A stretch of 43,213 bases of DNA from Desulforhopalus sp. Its GTDB lineage: Bacteria; Desulfobacterota; Desulfobulbia; Desulfobulbales; Desulfocapsaceae. This document shows, piece after piece, positions 26,099-34,725 of this stretch. Under the pieces are notes generated by a model, which saw nothing but the letters and a program-made list of their open reading frames with translations, did no database searches and was not told where the DNA came from. The first letter of the stretch is position 1; each line of letters opens with the position of its first letter. The stretch spans positions 1 through 43,213 of the forward strand of contig JANJUM010000057.1 of assembly GCA_024710585.1 (NCBI GenBank), read 5' to 3'. Both the position numbers and the translations under genes were made by a program.

Positions 26099-27445
26099 AT
26101 GAACGAAACGGAACTGCAGAAACAACTTCAGGCCAAGGTGAAGAAGAAGCTCGAACCGCTCTTCGCCCGCTATAAGATGGATTTCGGCGGCATCGATGCC
26201 TCGCTCAAATGGAAGCCCATCGTCCTCATCATCGGCAACTATTCCTCCGGCAAGTCCACCCTCATCAATGAACTGGTCGGCCAGGATATCCAGCGCACCG
26301 GCCAGGCCCCTACCGACGACAGCTTCACCATCATCACCAGCGACAAGGGCGTTGCCATGGCCGAGACGCCCGGCTCGACCCTGGTCAATGACGAGAAGCT
26401 GCCCTTCGGCGGCTTCAAGCAGTTTGGCGAGAAGCTCATCTCCCATATCTGCATGAAGCAGATTTCCAGCCCGATCCTCGAGAACATGGCGATCATCGAC
26501 AGCCCGGGGATGCTCGACGCCACCAGCGAGAAAGATCGCGGCTACGACTATATGCGCGTCCTCGGCGAGTTCGCCCGCATGGCCGACTTGATCGTGCTGA
26601 TGTTCGACCCGCACAAGGCCGGCACCATCCGCGAGAGCTACGAGGCCATCCGCAACACCCTGCCCGAAAAATCGGGGGAGCATCGCATCATCTTCGTCAT
26701 GAGCCGCATCGACGAGTGCGACAACCTCAGCGACTTCACCCGCTCCTACGGCACGCTGTGCTGGAACATGTCGCAGATGACCGGCCGCAAGGACATCCCG
26801 CACATCTACCTCACCTACTCGCCCAAGGTGGCCAAACCGGAGGCGGTGGCCCGCGACTGGCCGCAGGAGCGGCAGCAGCTCATCGACAAGATCAAGAAGG
26901 CGCCGAGCTTCCGCATCAACCATGTGCTCGAGGATATCGACCGCCAGGTCAACGAGGTACAGATCGTCGCCCAGGCGGTGGCCGAGGTGATGCGGCGCGG
27001 GAGCGCCCTGTTCTGGAAGTACACCAACACCACCCTCTTCCTCGCCATCGCCCTGTTCCTGTTCGGCGACATGGTTCTTGCCGGCATGCTGCCCTTCATC
27101 GACCAGACGCTGATCGCCTCCCTGCGGGGCGGCACCTTCGAGCCGGCGACGCTCATCGTTCCGGCCACGCTGGCCCTGGCGATGCTGATCCTCGGACACC
27201 TGGCCTTCAGCAAGTTCGCCTTCCGCCGCCTGCTCAAGAAGTCGCTCGCCAATCCCTCTGCCCTGGTGACCCTCGACAGCGACTATCGCCGCAACCTGTG
27301 GCGGCGAATGGAAGACAAGGTGCGGCAGAATCTCCAGGTTCTCAAGGTGGGCGACCTGTGGCGCGGCTATGGCCGCAGCCTGGCGAAAATCGACCACTTC
27401 CTCGGCTATGACCTGAAGATGTACTACGAGAAGATCGTCAGCTGA
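26099..27445 (+). CDS. EHD/dynamin-superfamily membrane GTPase
   Basis: A 448-residue GTPase that resembles the eukaryotic EHD proteins and their bacterial relatives. G1 is GNYSSGKST (46-54), G2 is in PTDDSFTII (71-79), G3 is DSPGML (134-139) followed by the EHD-like RGYDYMRVLGEFA and LIVLMFDPHKAG. The position of G4 reads SRID (202-205) instead of NKAD; the Asp is kept. YGTLCWNMSQMTGR also matches the EHD pattern. Two transmembrane segments lie near 311-333 and 351-369, followed by a basic helical tail, so it should sit in the inner membrane. Such proteins remodel membranes on GTP hydrolysis; the cell role here is unknown. A 120-nt gap separates it from the CBS gene, and the cupin gene follows after 7 nt. 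Confidence 0.87.
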   Translation: MNETELQKQLQAKVKKKLEPLFARYKMDFGGIDASLKWKPIVLIIGNYSSGKSTLINELVGQDIQRTGQAPTDDSFTIITSDKGVAMAETPGSTLVNDEKLPFGGFKQFGEKLISHICMKQISSPILENMAIIDSPGMLDATSEKDRGYDYMRVLGEFARMADLIVLMFDPHKAGTIRESYEAIRNTLPEKSGEHRIIFVMSRIDECDNLSDFTRSYGTLCWNMSQMTGRKDIPHIYLTYSPKVAKPEAVARDWPQERQQLIDKIKKAPSFRINHVLEDIDRQVNEVQIVAQAVAEVMRRGSALFWKYTNTTLFLAIALFLFGDMVLAGMLPFIDQTLIASLRGGTFEPATLIVPATLALAMLILGHLAFSKFAFRRLLKKSLANPSALVTLDSDYRRNLWRRMEDKVRQNLQVLKVGDLWRGYGRSLAKIDHFLGYDLKMYYEKIVS

Positions 27446-27452
27446 GAGGGCG

Positions 27453-27956
27453 ATGTCTTTCGCTGACTGCAGCGCCGCAAGGAGGCGCGAGCTCATCGAA
27501 GCCCTCGGCCTCGTTCCCCACCCCGAGGGCGGCTTCTTCCGCGAGATCCACCGCGCCACCGCGACGGTGATTTCGCCCCGCTGCGGCCAGCCGCGCAGCT
27601 GCCTCACCGATATCTATTTCCTCCTCGCCGCCGGCCAGGTGAGCCGTTTCCACCGCGTTGTGCACGACGAGCTGTGGCACTTCTACGAGGGCGCCCCCCT
27701 GCAGCTGTTCGAGTTCGATCCATGCGGGGGTGAACTGCAGAGTACCCTGCTCGACCCAGGCGCCCGCCCGCCACGCTTTGCCCACTGCATCCCCGGCGGG
27801 GTCTGGCAGGCGGCCTGCAGCTGCGGCGACTACAGCCTGGTCGGCTGCTGCGTCGCCCCCGGCTTCGACTTCGCCGATTTCGCCTTTCTCTCCGACGACC
27901 CGGCGGCGAGCGACCTGCTGCGCGCCCGCCACCCCGCCCACACCCGCCTTCTTTAA
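27453..27956 (+). CDS. DUF985 cupin-domain protein
   Basis: A 167-residue single-domain cupin of the DUF985 type. The signature LVPHPEGGFFREIH is at about residues 22-35. The cupin barrel follows: YFLLAAGQVSRFHRVVHDELWHFYEG, whose His, Glu and His residues are in the position of a metal site, then LLDPGARPP and GCCVAPGFDFADF. Members of this family have no settled function; some are proposed sugar epimerase-like or metal-binding proteins. The gene starts 7 nt after the GTPase stop and ends 11 nt before the nuclease pair, so it is in the same run of genes. Confidence 0.87.
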   Translation: MSFADCSAARRRELIEALGLVPHPEGGFFREIHRATATVISPRCGQPRSCLTDIYFLLAAGQVSRFHRVVHDELWHFYEGAPLQLFEFDPCGGELQSTLLDPGARPPRFAHCIPGGVWQAACSCGDYSLVGCCVAPGFDFADFAFLSDDPAASDLLRARHPAHTRLL

Positions 27957-27967
27957 GCGCGCCTTTT

Positions 27968-29215
27968 ATGGTCAAGATTCTCCATGCCGCCGATATCCAC
28001 CTCGACAGCCCGCTGCGCGGCCTCGAGGGCCACGAGGGCGGGCAGGTCGAGGATATCCGCGGCGCCACCCGGCGCGCCTTCGACAACCTCGTCGAACTGG
28101 CCATGGAGGAAAAGGTCGACCTGCTGCTTCTCGCCGGGGATCTCTACGACGGCGACTGGAAAGATTACAACACCGGCCTGTATTTCGCCTCGCGCATGGG
28201 CCGCCTGCACCGTGCCGGGGTGCGGGTGTGCATGGTCAGCGGCAACCACGATGCTGCGAACCGCATCACCCGCGCCATGCCGCTGCCAGGCAACGTCAGC
28301 CTTTTCTCATCGCGCAGCGCCGAGACGGTGTGCTATGACGATCTCGGCCTCGCCATCCACGGGCGCAGCTACCCGGCGCGGGCGGTGGCCGAGAACCTCG
28401 CCGCCAGCTACCCCGCGGCGGTGGAAGGTTTCTGCAACATCGGCCTGCTGCACACCTCGCTTGCCGGCCGCCCCGGCCATGAGCCCTACGCCCCGTGCAG
28501 CGTCGACGATCTCTACGGCAAAGGCTACCAGTACTGGGCCCTCGGACACGTCCATTGCCGCGAGGTGGTCTCGCGCGAGCCGTGGATCGTCTTTCCCGGC
28601 AATCTGCAGGGGCGGCATGTGCGCGAGGAGGGCGACAAGGGGGCGACCCTGGTCCGTATCGAGGACAACGTCGTCATCGAGGTGCAGCACCGCGCCCTCG
28701 ACGTGGTGCGCTGGAAGAGCTGCCAGGTGGATCTCGGCACGTGCCAGGCCGTGGAGGAGGTCTACGACAGTGTGCGGCGGGCGATGTCCGACAGTCTCGC
28801 CCAGGCCGAGGGGCGCGTGCTCGCCCTGCGGCTGACCCTCTCCGGGGCTACCGCGGTGCACCCGCTCCTCCATGGGCGCAGCTTTCAGCTCGGCGAGGAA
28901 CTGCGTGGTTTGGCCGCCGCCCTGGGCGAGGTGTGGCTCGAGGAGGTGCGTCTGGAAACGACGCCACCCGCTGCCGCCCGCCCTGGCGACTGTGGCGACA
29001 CGCCCTTGGCCGGGCTGCTGCGCACCCTCGAGGAGGTGGTCGCCGGAGGGGATGTCGCCGGGCTCGCGCCCGAGCTTTCCCTCCTGCGCAGCAGGATGCC
29101 GGCGGAACTCGCCGACGCGGCCTCGTTTGTCGGCGACAAGGGGGCCGAGAGGCGGCTGCTCTCTGAAGTGCGCGAGCTGCTCCTCGCGAGGCTGTTGCCG
29201 GGGGATGGGCGATGA
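27968..29215 (+). CDS. SbcD/YhaO-like DNA exonuclease subunit
   Basis: A 415-residue metallophosphoesterase nuclease of the Mre11/SbcD group, nearest in style to Bacillus YhaO. The Mn-binding motifs are complete: HAADIHLDSPLRG (Asp9, His11), LLLAGDLYDGDW, VSGNHDAANR, LLHTSL and ALGHVHCREV. The C-terminal part (about 290-400) would be the capping and partner-binding region. With its neighbour it should process DNA ends or hairpins. The stop overlaps the next gene's start by 4 nt (ATGA), a strong sign that the two form one complex. Confidence 0.92.
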   Translation: MVKILHAADIHLDSPLRGLEGHEGGQVEDIRGATRRAFDNLVELAMEEKVDLLLLAGDLYDGDWKDYNTGLYFASRMGRLHRAGVRVCMVSGNHDAANRITRAMPLPGNVSLFSSRSAETVCYDDLGLAIHGRSYPARAVAENLAASYPAAVEGFCNIGLLHTSLAGRPGHEPYAPCSVDDLYGKGYQYWALGHVHCREVVSREPWIVFPGNLQGRHVREEGDKGATLVRIEDNVVIEVQHRALDVVRWKSCQVDLGTCQAVEEVYDSVRRAMSDSLAQAEGRVLALRLTLSGATAVHPLLHGRSFQLGEELRGLAAALGEVWLEEVRLETTPPAAARPGDCGDTPLAGLLRTLEEVVAGGDVAGLAPELSLLRSRMPAELADAASFVGDKGAERRLLSEVRELLLARLLPGDGR

Positions 29216-32200
29216 GGCTGGTGCAGCTGGAGTTCAAGGCCTTTGGCCCCTTCACCGGCCTTGCCCTCGACTTCGATGGACCGGCACCCGGCCTGCATCT
29301 CGTCTTCGGCGCCAACGAGGCCGGCAAGAGCAGCGCCCTGCGCGGCCTCACCGCGCTGCTCTTCGGTTTCCCCTCCCAGACCCCCGATAACTTCCTGCAC
29401 AGCTACGATCAGCTGCTCGTCGCCGGGCGGCTGCGCCACAGCTCGGGGGAGGAACTCTCTGTGCAGCGGCGTAAACGCCGCGTCGCCGATCTGCTCGACA
29501 AAGAGGGCAATCCCCTCGACCCGCAACGTCTCGCCCCCTACCTGCAGGGGCTCGACGCCGAGCTTTTTTCCTCCCTCTACGGCATCGCCCACGACACCCT
29601 GGTGCGCGGCGGGGAGGAACTTCTCGCCCAGAAGGGCGAGGTCGGCCAGGTTCTCTTCGCCGCCGGGGCCGGCCTCGCTTCGGTGCACGAGACCTTGCGC
29701 GAACTGGAGAGCGAGGCGGCAAGCCTCTTTTTACCCGCAGGGCAGAAGCCGCCGATCAACGCCTCCCTGCGCCGCCTCCGCGAGGTGCAGCAGCAGGTCA
29801 GGGAAGCGGCCCTGGGCGTTGCCCTGTGGAAGGAGCAGCGGCGTCTCCTCGAGGAGGCCGAGCTGGCCCGTGATCAGGTCGAGAAAGAGCGCGAGGGGCT
29901 GCGCTCCGAGCTGCAGCGCCTCGAGCGTCTCGGCAGGGCGGCTCCGGAATTGGCTGCCCTGCGCCTGTGGCGCCAGCAGCTGGCCCCGCTCGGCGCGGTG
30001 CCGGCTCTGCCCGAGGACTTCGCCGAGCGCTTCCAGCGTGTACAGGCCGAGCTGCGCGAGGGCCAGCAGGTGCTGAAACGTGAGGGCGAACGGCTCGTCC
30101 GGCTGCGTCAGCGCCGCGACACGGTGACGGTGAAAGAGGGCCTCTTGCGCGCGGCCCCGATTATCGACGGCTTCCACCGCCGCCTCGGCGAATACCTCAA
30201 AGGACAGAAGGATCGCCCGGAACGCAACGGCATGCGCATCGCCCTGCGCAGCGAGGCCGGGCAGCTGCTGCAGCTGGTGCGGCCCGACCTGCGCCTTGAA
30301 CAGGCCGAGGAATTGCGACCTATGCTCGTCAAGAAGCGGGCCATTCAGGCCCTGGCTAACAGCCATGGCGCCCTGCTCGCCCGTCATGCCGCGGCAGTCG
30401 AGGAAGAGCGCCGCCTGGCGACGGAGCGGCGCCTGCTTGCCGAGGAGGTGGCGGTGGCACCGCCGCTGGCCGACGCCGGTCCCCTGCTGCAGGCGGTCAA
30501 GGCGGCACGTCTCGCCGGTGATATCGATGCCCGGCTTGCCGCCGGGCGTGGCGAATATGGTCGCTTGCGCAGCGAATGCCTTGCTGCCCTGTCACGACAA
30601 CGCCTGTGGCAAGGCGATTTTCAGGCTCTGGAGCGATTGCCGCTGCCCCTGGCGCAGACAGTGCACGGCTACGTCAACGACTACGCCGAGCAGGACGAAA
30701 AGCGTCGCGAACTGGAGAAGGACAAAGCGTCCGCTGACGGCGAGGAACGGCGCCTGCAGGGCGAGCTGCGCCTTCTCGACCAGGGTGGGGCGGTGCCCAG
30801 TGAAGCGGAGCTGGCGGAATGCCGCCGCCGGCGCGACCAGGGCTGGTTCCTGGTCAGGGGTCGGCTCGAGGGAGAAAGCGACGCCGCGGCCGAAGAGGGT
30901 TACGCCTGCGGCAGGCCGCTGGTGGCTGCCTACGAGGAGGACATCGCCCGGGCCGACACCCTTGCCGACCGCCTGCGCCACGAGGCCGACCGCGTTGCCG
31001 CTGCCGCCTCGCTGCGCGCCCGTCTCGAAGAGCTGCGCCAGGTGAAGGCCGGGCACCTCCTGCGAGAGGAGGAACTATACCAGCGGCACGGGCGATTGCA
31101 GGAAGGCTGGCTCGAGCTGTGGCGGCCTGCCGGCATCGTGCCCCTTGGCCCGCGCGAGATGCTGGAGTGGCTGGGCCTCATCGAACAGTTGCGCTTCCGG
31201 CTGGCTGAGCTGGCCCAGAAAGAGGAAACCGGGCGGGCCGAGGCTGACCGTCTCGCTTGGTTGCGGCAGCAGCTGGCGACCGCCCTTGCGCCCTTCGCGG
31301 TGCCCCTTCCTGCGGAGCCGGGGCTGGCTGCGGCGCTCCTCGTTGCCGAGGAACGGCTGCAGCATCTGGAAGAGAGCGCCAAGCGGCAGGCGGCCCTGCT
31401 CGAGGCCGTCGACAAGGCCGCCCGCGAGCAGCAGCGCCTGGCCCAGGCGGTGACCAGGGCTGGCGACGAGTTGGCCGCTTGGGGCGAGCAGTGGCGAGGG
31501 CTGGTGGCCGGGCTCGGCCGTAGTGGCGACCTTCTCCCCCTCGAGGCCATGGAAATGATGGAGGCCCTGCAGGGCTGTTTCGACCGGCTGCGCCAGGCCG
31601 ATGAGTTGCAGAAACGCATCGACGGCATCGACCGCGACGCCACGCTTCTCGAGAACGAGGTGGCCCGTCTCGCCAGGGAAATAGCCCCTGATCTGGCCGC
31701 GCAGCCGGTGGAGCAGGCCATCGCCGCCCTGCGCCAGGTGCTCGAGCAGGCGGTCAAGGAGGCCACCCTGGCCGCGGAGCTCGACCAGGAGATCATCGCC
31801 GTCGGCGACGATCTGGCCCTGGTCGGCGTTACGGTTCGCGGCCTGGAAGAGCGCCTCGGGCAGTTGCTCGCCGAGGCCCGCTGCCACCACGAGGAAGAGG
31901 CGGCGGAGGTCATACGCCAGGCGGGGCTTCGTCGCCAGCTCGAGGACAAGCTCTTTGCCGGCGAGGAACGACTGGCGATGCTCTGCCCCGGCATGTCCGA
32001 GGAGGAAGTGGCGGTCGAGCTGCAGGAAGTCGATGTCGCGCAGCTCCCCGGCCTGGTGGCGCAACTGCAGGTCAAGCTGCGCGAGCGGCTCGACCCCGAG
32101 GTCAACCGCCTCTCCCAGCTCATCGGTCAGCAGCAGTCGCTGCTGGCGGCGATGGATGGTGCGCCGCGGGCCGCCCTGCTGCAGGAGGAGGTCGAGGCGG

Positions 32201-32730
32201 AGGGTGCGCGGCTGCGCCGCCTCGCCCATCGCTACGCCCAGGTCAAGGTGGCCGAGAGGGTGCTGCGCCAGGCCATCGAGCGCTACCGCGAGGAGCACCA
32301 GAGCCCGGTGATCGAGCTCGCCGCCAACTACTTCCGCCGCCTTACCCTCGGCTCCTTTGTCGGCCTGCGCGCCGACAGCGACGACAGCGGCCACCCGGTA
32401 CTGGTGGGGGTGCGTCCCGGGGAGCGGCGTCTCGACGTGTCGCGCATGAGTTCCGGGAGCCGCGACCAGCTCTACCTCGCCCTGCGTCTCGCCACCCTGG
32501 CCTGGCGGGCGAAGAGCGGCGAGCCCATGCCCCTGGTGCTGGACGACATCCTCATCAACTTCGACGATGCCCGTTCCCGCGCGACCCTCGAGCTGCTCGC
32601 GCAGATGGCGGATAGCACCCAGGTCATCCTTTTCACGCATCACCGCCGCATCGTCGACGAGGCCCAGCGCCTTACCAACACTGCCGCTGTACGGGTGCAC
32701 ACGCTCGCCGAGGCCTTGCCGCCCCTGTAA
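29212..32730 (+). CDS. SbcC/YhaN-like SMC-type ATPase
   Basis: A 1172-residue ABC/SMC-type ATPase. The N-terminal Walker A motif GANEAGKSS (about residues 32-40) and C-terminal signature and Walker B regions (SRMSSGSRDQLYLALRLA and PLVLDDILINFDD) would join in one head. Between them lies about 900 residues of Leu/Glu/Arg/Gln-rich coiled coil. No Cys-x-x-Cys zinc hook is visible at the middle; the few Cys are isolated. That and the head sequence place it with YhaN instead of classical SbcC/Rad50. It should regulate and open DNA for the partner nuclease. The gene ends the long rightward run and is followed by the ilv leader. Confidence 0.92.
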   Translation: MRLVQLEFKAFGPFTGLALDFDGPAPGLHLVFGANEAGKSSALRGLTALLFGFPSQTPDNFLHSYDQLLVAGRLRHSSGEELSVQRRKRRVADLLDKEGNPLDPQRLAPYLQGLDAELFSSLYGIAHDTLVRGGEELLAQKGEVGQVLFAAGAGLASVHETLRELESEAASLFLPAGQKPPINASLRRLREVQQQVREAALGVALWKEQRRLLEEAELARDQVEKEREGLRSELQRLERLGRAAPELAALRLWRQQLAPLGAVPALPEDFAERFQRVQAELREGQQVLKREGERLVRLRQRRDTVTVKEGLLRAAPIIDGFHRRLGEYLKGQKDRPERNGMRIALRSEAGQLLQLVRPDLRLEQAEELRPMLVKKRAIQALANSHGALLARHAAAVEEERRLATERRLLAEEVAVAPPLADAGPLLQAVKAARLAGDIDARLAAGRGEYGRLRSECLAALSRQRLWQGDFQALERLPLPLAQTVHGYVNDYAEQDEKRRELEKDKASADGEERRLQGELRLLDQGGAVPSEAELAECRRRRDQGWFLVRGRLEGESDAAAEEGYACGRPLVAAYEEDIARADTLADRLRHEADRVAAAASLRARLEELRQVKAGHLLREEELYQRHGRLQEGWLELWRPAGIVPLGPREMLEWLGLIEQLRFRLAELAQKEETGRAEADRLAWLRQQLATALAPFAVPLPAEPGLAAALLVAEERLQHLEESAKRQAALLEAVDKAAREQQRLAQAVTRAGDELAAWGEQWRGLVAGLGRSGDLLPLEAMEMMEALQGCFDRLRQADELQKRIDGIDRDATLLENEVARLAREIAPDLAAQPVEQAIAALRQVLEQAVKEATLAAELDQEIIAVGDDLALVGVTVRGLEERLGQLLAEARCHHEEEAAEVIRQAGLRRQLEDKLFAGEERLAMLCPGMSEEEVAVELQEVDVAQLPGLVAQLQVKLRERLDPEVNRLSQLIGQQQSLLAAMDGAPRAALLQEEVEAEGARLRRLAHRYAQVKVAERVLRQAIERYREEHQSPVIELAANYFRRLTLGSFVGLRADSDDSGHPVLVGVRPGERRLDVSRMSSGSRDQLYLALRLATLAWRAKSGEPMPLVLDDILINFDDARSRATLELLAQMADSTQVILFTHHRRIVDEAQRLTNTAAVRVHTLAEALPPL

Positions 32731-32738
32731 AAATAGCC

Positions 32739-32767
32739 TTGACGAGGCCTGGCCGCTCTGCTATCAG
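32739..32767 (+). promoter_or_regulatory. sigma70-type promoter for the ilv leader
   Basis: TTGACG (32739-32744) and TATCAG (32762-32767) are separated by exactly 17 nt, beginning just after the YhaN-like stop. Transcription should start near 32774, about 35 nt before the leader peptide ATG. Confidence 0.6.
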
Positions 32768-32808
32768 TGAGAGGCAAGAGACAACCCTTTTCCCCCAGAC
32801 AGGCATCC

Positions 32809-32916
32809 ATGCATACCCTCTCCTCCACCCCGAACATTGTCGCCGGCATTCTTGCCGTAGCGCTTGTCGTCGGCGTCGTGGTAGGTGTCCGAGAGGTCGA
32901 CGGCGGAGTGCCCTAG
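32809..32916 (+). CDS. Branched-chain leader peptide (IvbL-like)
   Basis: A 35-codon open frame, too short for ordinary ORF lists. Fifteen of its 35 residues are branched-chain: ten Val, three Leu and two Ile. The core AVALVVGVVVGVREV (residues 16-30) concentrates Val codons. This is the pattern of the E. coli ilvBN leader peptide, which is of similar size, is Val-rich, and also ends in a short Gly-x-x-Pro tail. A weak ribosome site (AGG, 5 nt) precedes the ATG. The stop TAG lies inside the left arm of a predicted antiterminator and about 30 nt before a terminator. Its job would be to sense charged tRNA-Val, -Leu and -Ile by ribosome stalling and so control ilvBN. No function as a protein is expected. 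Confidence 0.85.
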   Translation: MHTLSSTPNIVAGILAVALVVGVVVGVREVDGGVP

Positions 32917-32961
32917 GGGAGAGAATCCAGAAAATTCAGTTACTTCAACCCCCGTCGGCAC
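32908..32961 (+). promoter_or_regulatory. Predicted antiterminator of the ilv attenuator
   Basis: GTGCC (32908-32912) pairs with GGCAC (32957-32961), and GGGG (32916-32919) pairs with CCCC (within 32949-32953), with a 3-nt internal mismatch between. The right arm is the left arm of the terminator hairpin, so the two structures exclude each other. The left arm covers the last leader codons and the stop. A ribosome finishing the leader would block it; one stalled at upstream Val codons would leave it free. Confidence 0.65.
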
Positions 32962-32982
32962 TTCGCCAGCGGGGGTTTTTTT
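32947..32982 (+). terminator. Intrinsic terminator of the ilv attenuator
   Basis: AACCCCCG (32947-32954) pairs with CGGGGGTT (32970-32977), extended by GGC/GCC with one wobble and one mismatch around a 5-nt loop (ACTTC). The stem is followed by seven T residues (32976-32982). It lies 50 nt before the ilvB start and after the leader peptide stop, the position of an attenuator. It would also end stray transcripts from the YhaN-like gene. Confidence 0.88.
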
Positions 32983-33033
32983 GTCCTCCGCGGCGTGCTG
33001 GCGACGAGACCACAGACACCAAGGAGGACGACA

Positions 33034-34725
33034 ATGTACGAGATGACCGGAGCCCGGGCGATAATCGGGCTGCTTGAACGACAAGGGATCGACACCATCG
33101 CCGGGATCCCCGGGGGCGCCAACCTGCCCCTTTACGATGCTCTGCGCGACAGCCGCACCATCCGCCATGTCCTCTGCCGCCACGAGCAGGGGGCCGGCTT
33201 CCTCGCCCAGGGCATCGCCCGCTCCACCGGCCAGGCGGCGGTATGCTTCGCCACTTCCGGGCCAGGAGCCACCAACATCCTCACCGCCATCGCCGACGCC
33301 TACCTCGACTCCATTCCCCTGGTGTGCATCACCGGGCAGGTGCCGACCTCGCTGATTGGCACCGACGCCTTCCAGGAGGTGGATATCTACGGCCTGTCCA
33401 TCCCCATTACCAAGCACAACTACCTGGTGCGCAGCGCTGACGACCTGCTGCGTATCCTCCCCGAGGCCTTCACCCTGGCTCTGTCGGGGCGGCCCGGGCC
33501 GGTGCTCATCGATGTTCCCAAGGACATCCAGACCGCCACCATCCGCTTTGCCAGATGGCCCGAGCCGGGGTGCCGCCGCGAGGTTCCGGCAGCCGACGGG
33601 GAGGCCATCGCCCAGGCCGCCAGGCTGATCGACGCCGCCGAGCGGCCGATCCTCTGTCTGGGAGGGGGCATCATCCATGGCGGCGCCAGCGACCTGGCGA
33701 GGGAACTGGCGGAGAAGTGCTCCCTGCCCACCACCATGACCCTGATGGGCCTCGGCGCCATGCCGGCCGACCATCCTCTGGCGCTGGGCATGCTCGGCAT
33801 GCACGCGGCGCGGTCCACCAACATGGCCCTGCAGGAGTGCGACCTCTTCATCGCCGCCGGGGCGCGATTCGACGACCGCGCCACCGGCAAATTGGTGGAG
33901 TTCTGCCCTGGCGCCGGCATCGTCCATATGGACATCGACGCCAGCGAGGTCTCCAAGCTCAAGACCGCCACCGTCGGCCTGGTGGGCGATGTGCGCCATA
34001 CCCTGGCGGCCCTGCTGCCCCTGGTGCGGCGGCGCAGTCGCGGGGCGTGGCGCCATACCACCGCCATGTTACGCCGCATGTACCCGATGACCCTCCCCGA
34101 GGCCACTGTGCCCGAGCGGCCCTATGGCCTGATACTCAAGGTGGCGGAACTGCTCGACGAAGAAGCGGTGGTGGTCACCGACGTCGGCAAGCACCAGATG
34201 TGGACCGCTCAGGTCTATCCCTTTTCCCGGCCGCGGCAGTTGCTCACCTCCGGCGGCCTGGGCACCATGGGCTTTGGCCTGCCCACCGCCATCGGCGCAG
34301 CACTGGCCATGCCACAGCGGCCGGTGGTCCTCTTCACCGGCGACGGCAGCCTGCAGATGAACCTGCAGGAGTTGGCCACGGCGGTGGAACAGCGCGCCAA
34401 CGTCAAGATCCTCGTCATGAACAACCGCTCCCTCGGCCTGGTCCGGCAGCAACAGCGACTCTTCTACAACGAGCGCCATATCGCCTGCGATTTTCAGCTC
34501 GACGTCGATTTCTGCACCATCGCCCGCGGCTATGGCATCCCGAGCTTCAACGCCCCGGCCGGTTGCGACCTCGACAGCCTGCTGCGCCAGGTCTTCGCCG
34601 TCCCCGGCCCGTGCCTGGTCAATGTCCTCGTCGGCCGCGAGGAAGAGGTCTATCCCATGGTGCCGCCCGGCGCCGCCAACAGTGAAATGTTAGGAGGATT
34701 CTATGCTGAACGATGCACTTGCTGA
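33034..34725 (+). CDS. ilvB: Acetohydroxyacid synthase large subunit (isozyme I-like)
   Basis: Thiamine-diphosphate enzyme that makes acetolactate or acetohydroxybutyrate, the first common step to valine, leucine and isoleucine. The catalytic Glu is in RHEQGAGF (residue 51). SGPGATNILTAIADA, CITGQVPTSLIGTDAFQEVD, ARFDDRATGK and the cofactor motif GDGSLQMNLQE (around 436) are present. From memory it is unusually close to E. coli IlvB, for example SIPITKHNYLVR and the end VYPMVPPGAANSEM. At 563 residues it is nearly identical in length. The ATG at 33034 follows AAGGAGG at 6 nt; the frame is open to 32995. It overlaps ilvN by 23 nt and sits behind the leader and attenuator. Confidence 0.96.
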   Translation: MYEMTGARAIIGLLERQGIDTIAGIPGGANLPLYDALRDSRTIRHVLCRHEQGAGFLAQGIARSTGQAAVCFATSGPGATNILTAIADAYLDSIPLVCITGQVPTSLIGTDAFQEVDIYGLSIPITKHNYLVRSADDLLRILPEAFTLALSGRPGPVLIDVPKDIQTATIRFARWPEPGCRREVPAADGEAIAQAARLIDAAERPILCLGGGIIHGGASDLARELAEKCSLPTTMTLMGLGAMPADHPLALGMLGMHAARSTNMALQECDLFIAAGARFDDRATGKLVEFCPGAGIVHMDIDASEVSKLKTATVGLVGDVRHTLAALLPLVRRRSRGAWRHTTAMLRRMYPMTLPEATVPERPYGLILKVAELLDEEAVVVTDVGKHQMWTAQVYPFSRPRQLLTSGGLGTMGFGLPTAIGAALAMPQRPVVLFTGDGSLQMNLQELATAVEQRANVKILVMNNRSLGLVRQQQRLFYNERHIACDFQLDVDFCTIARGYGIPSFNAPAGCDLDSLLRQVFAVPGPCLVNVLVGREEEVYPMVPPGAANSEMLGGFYAERCTC

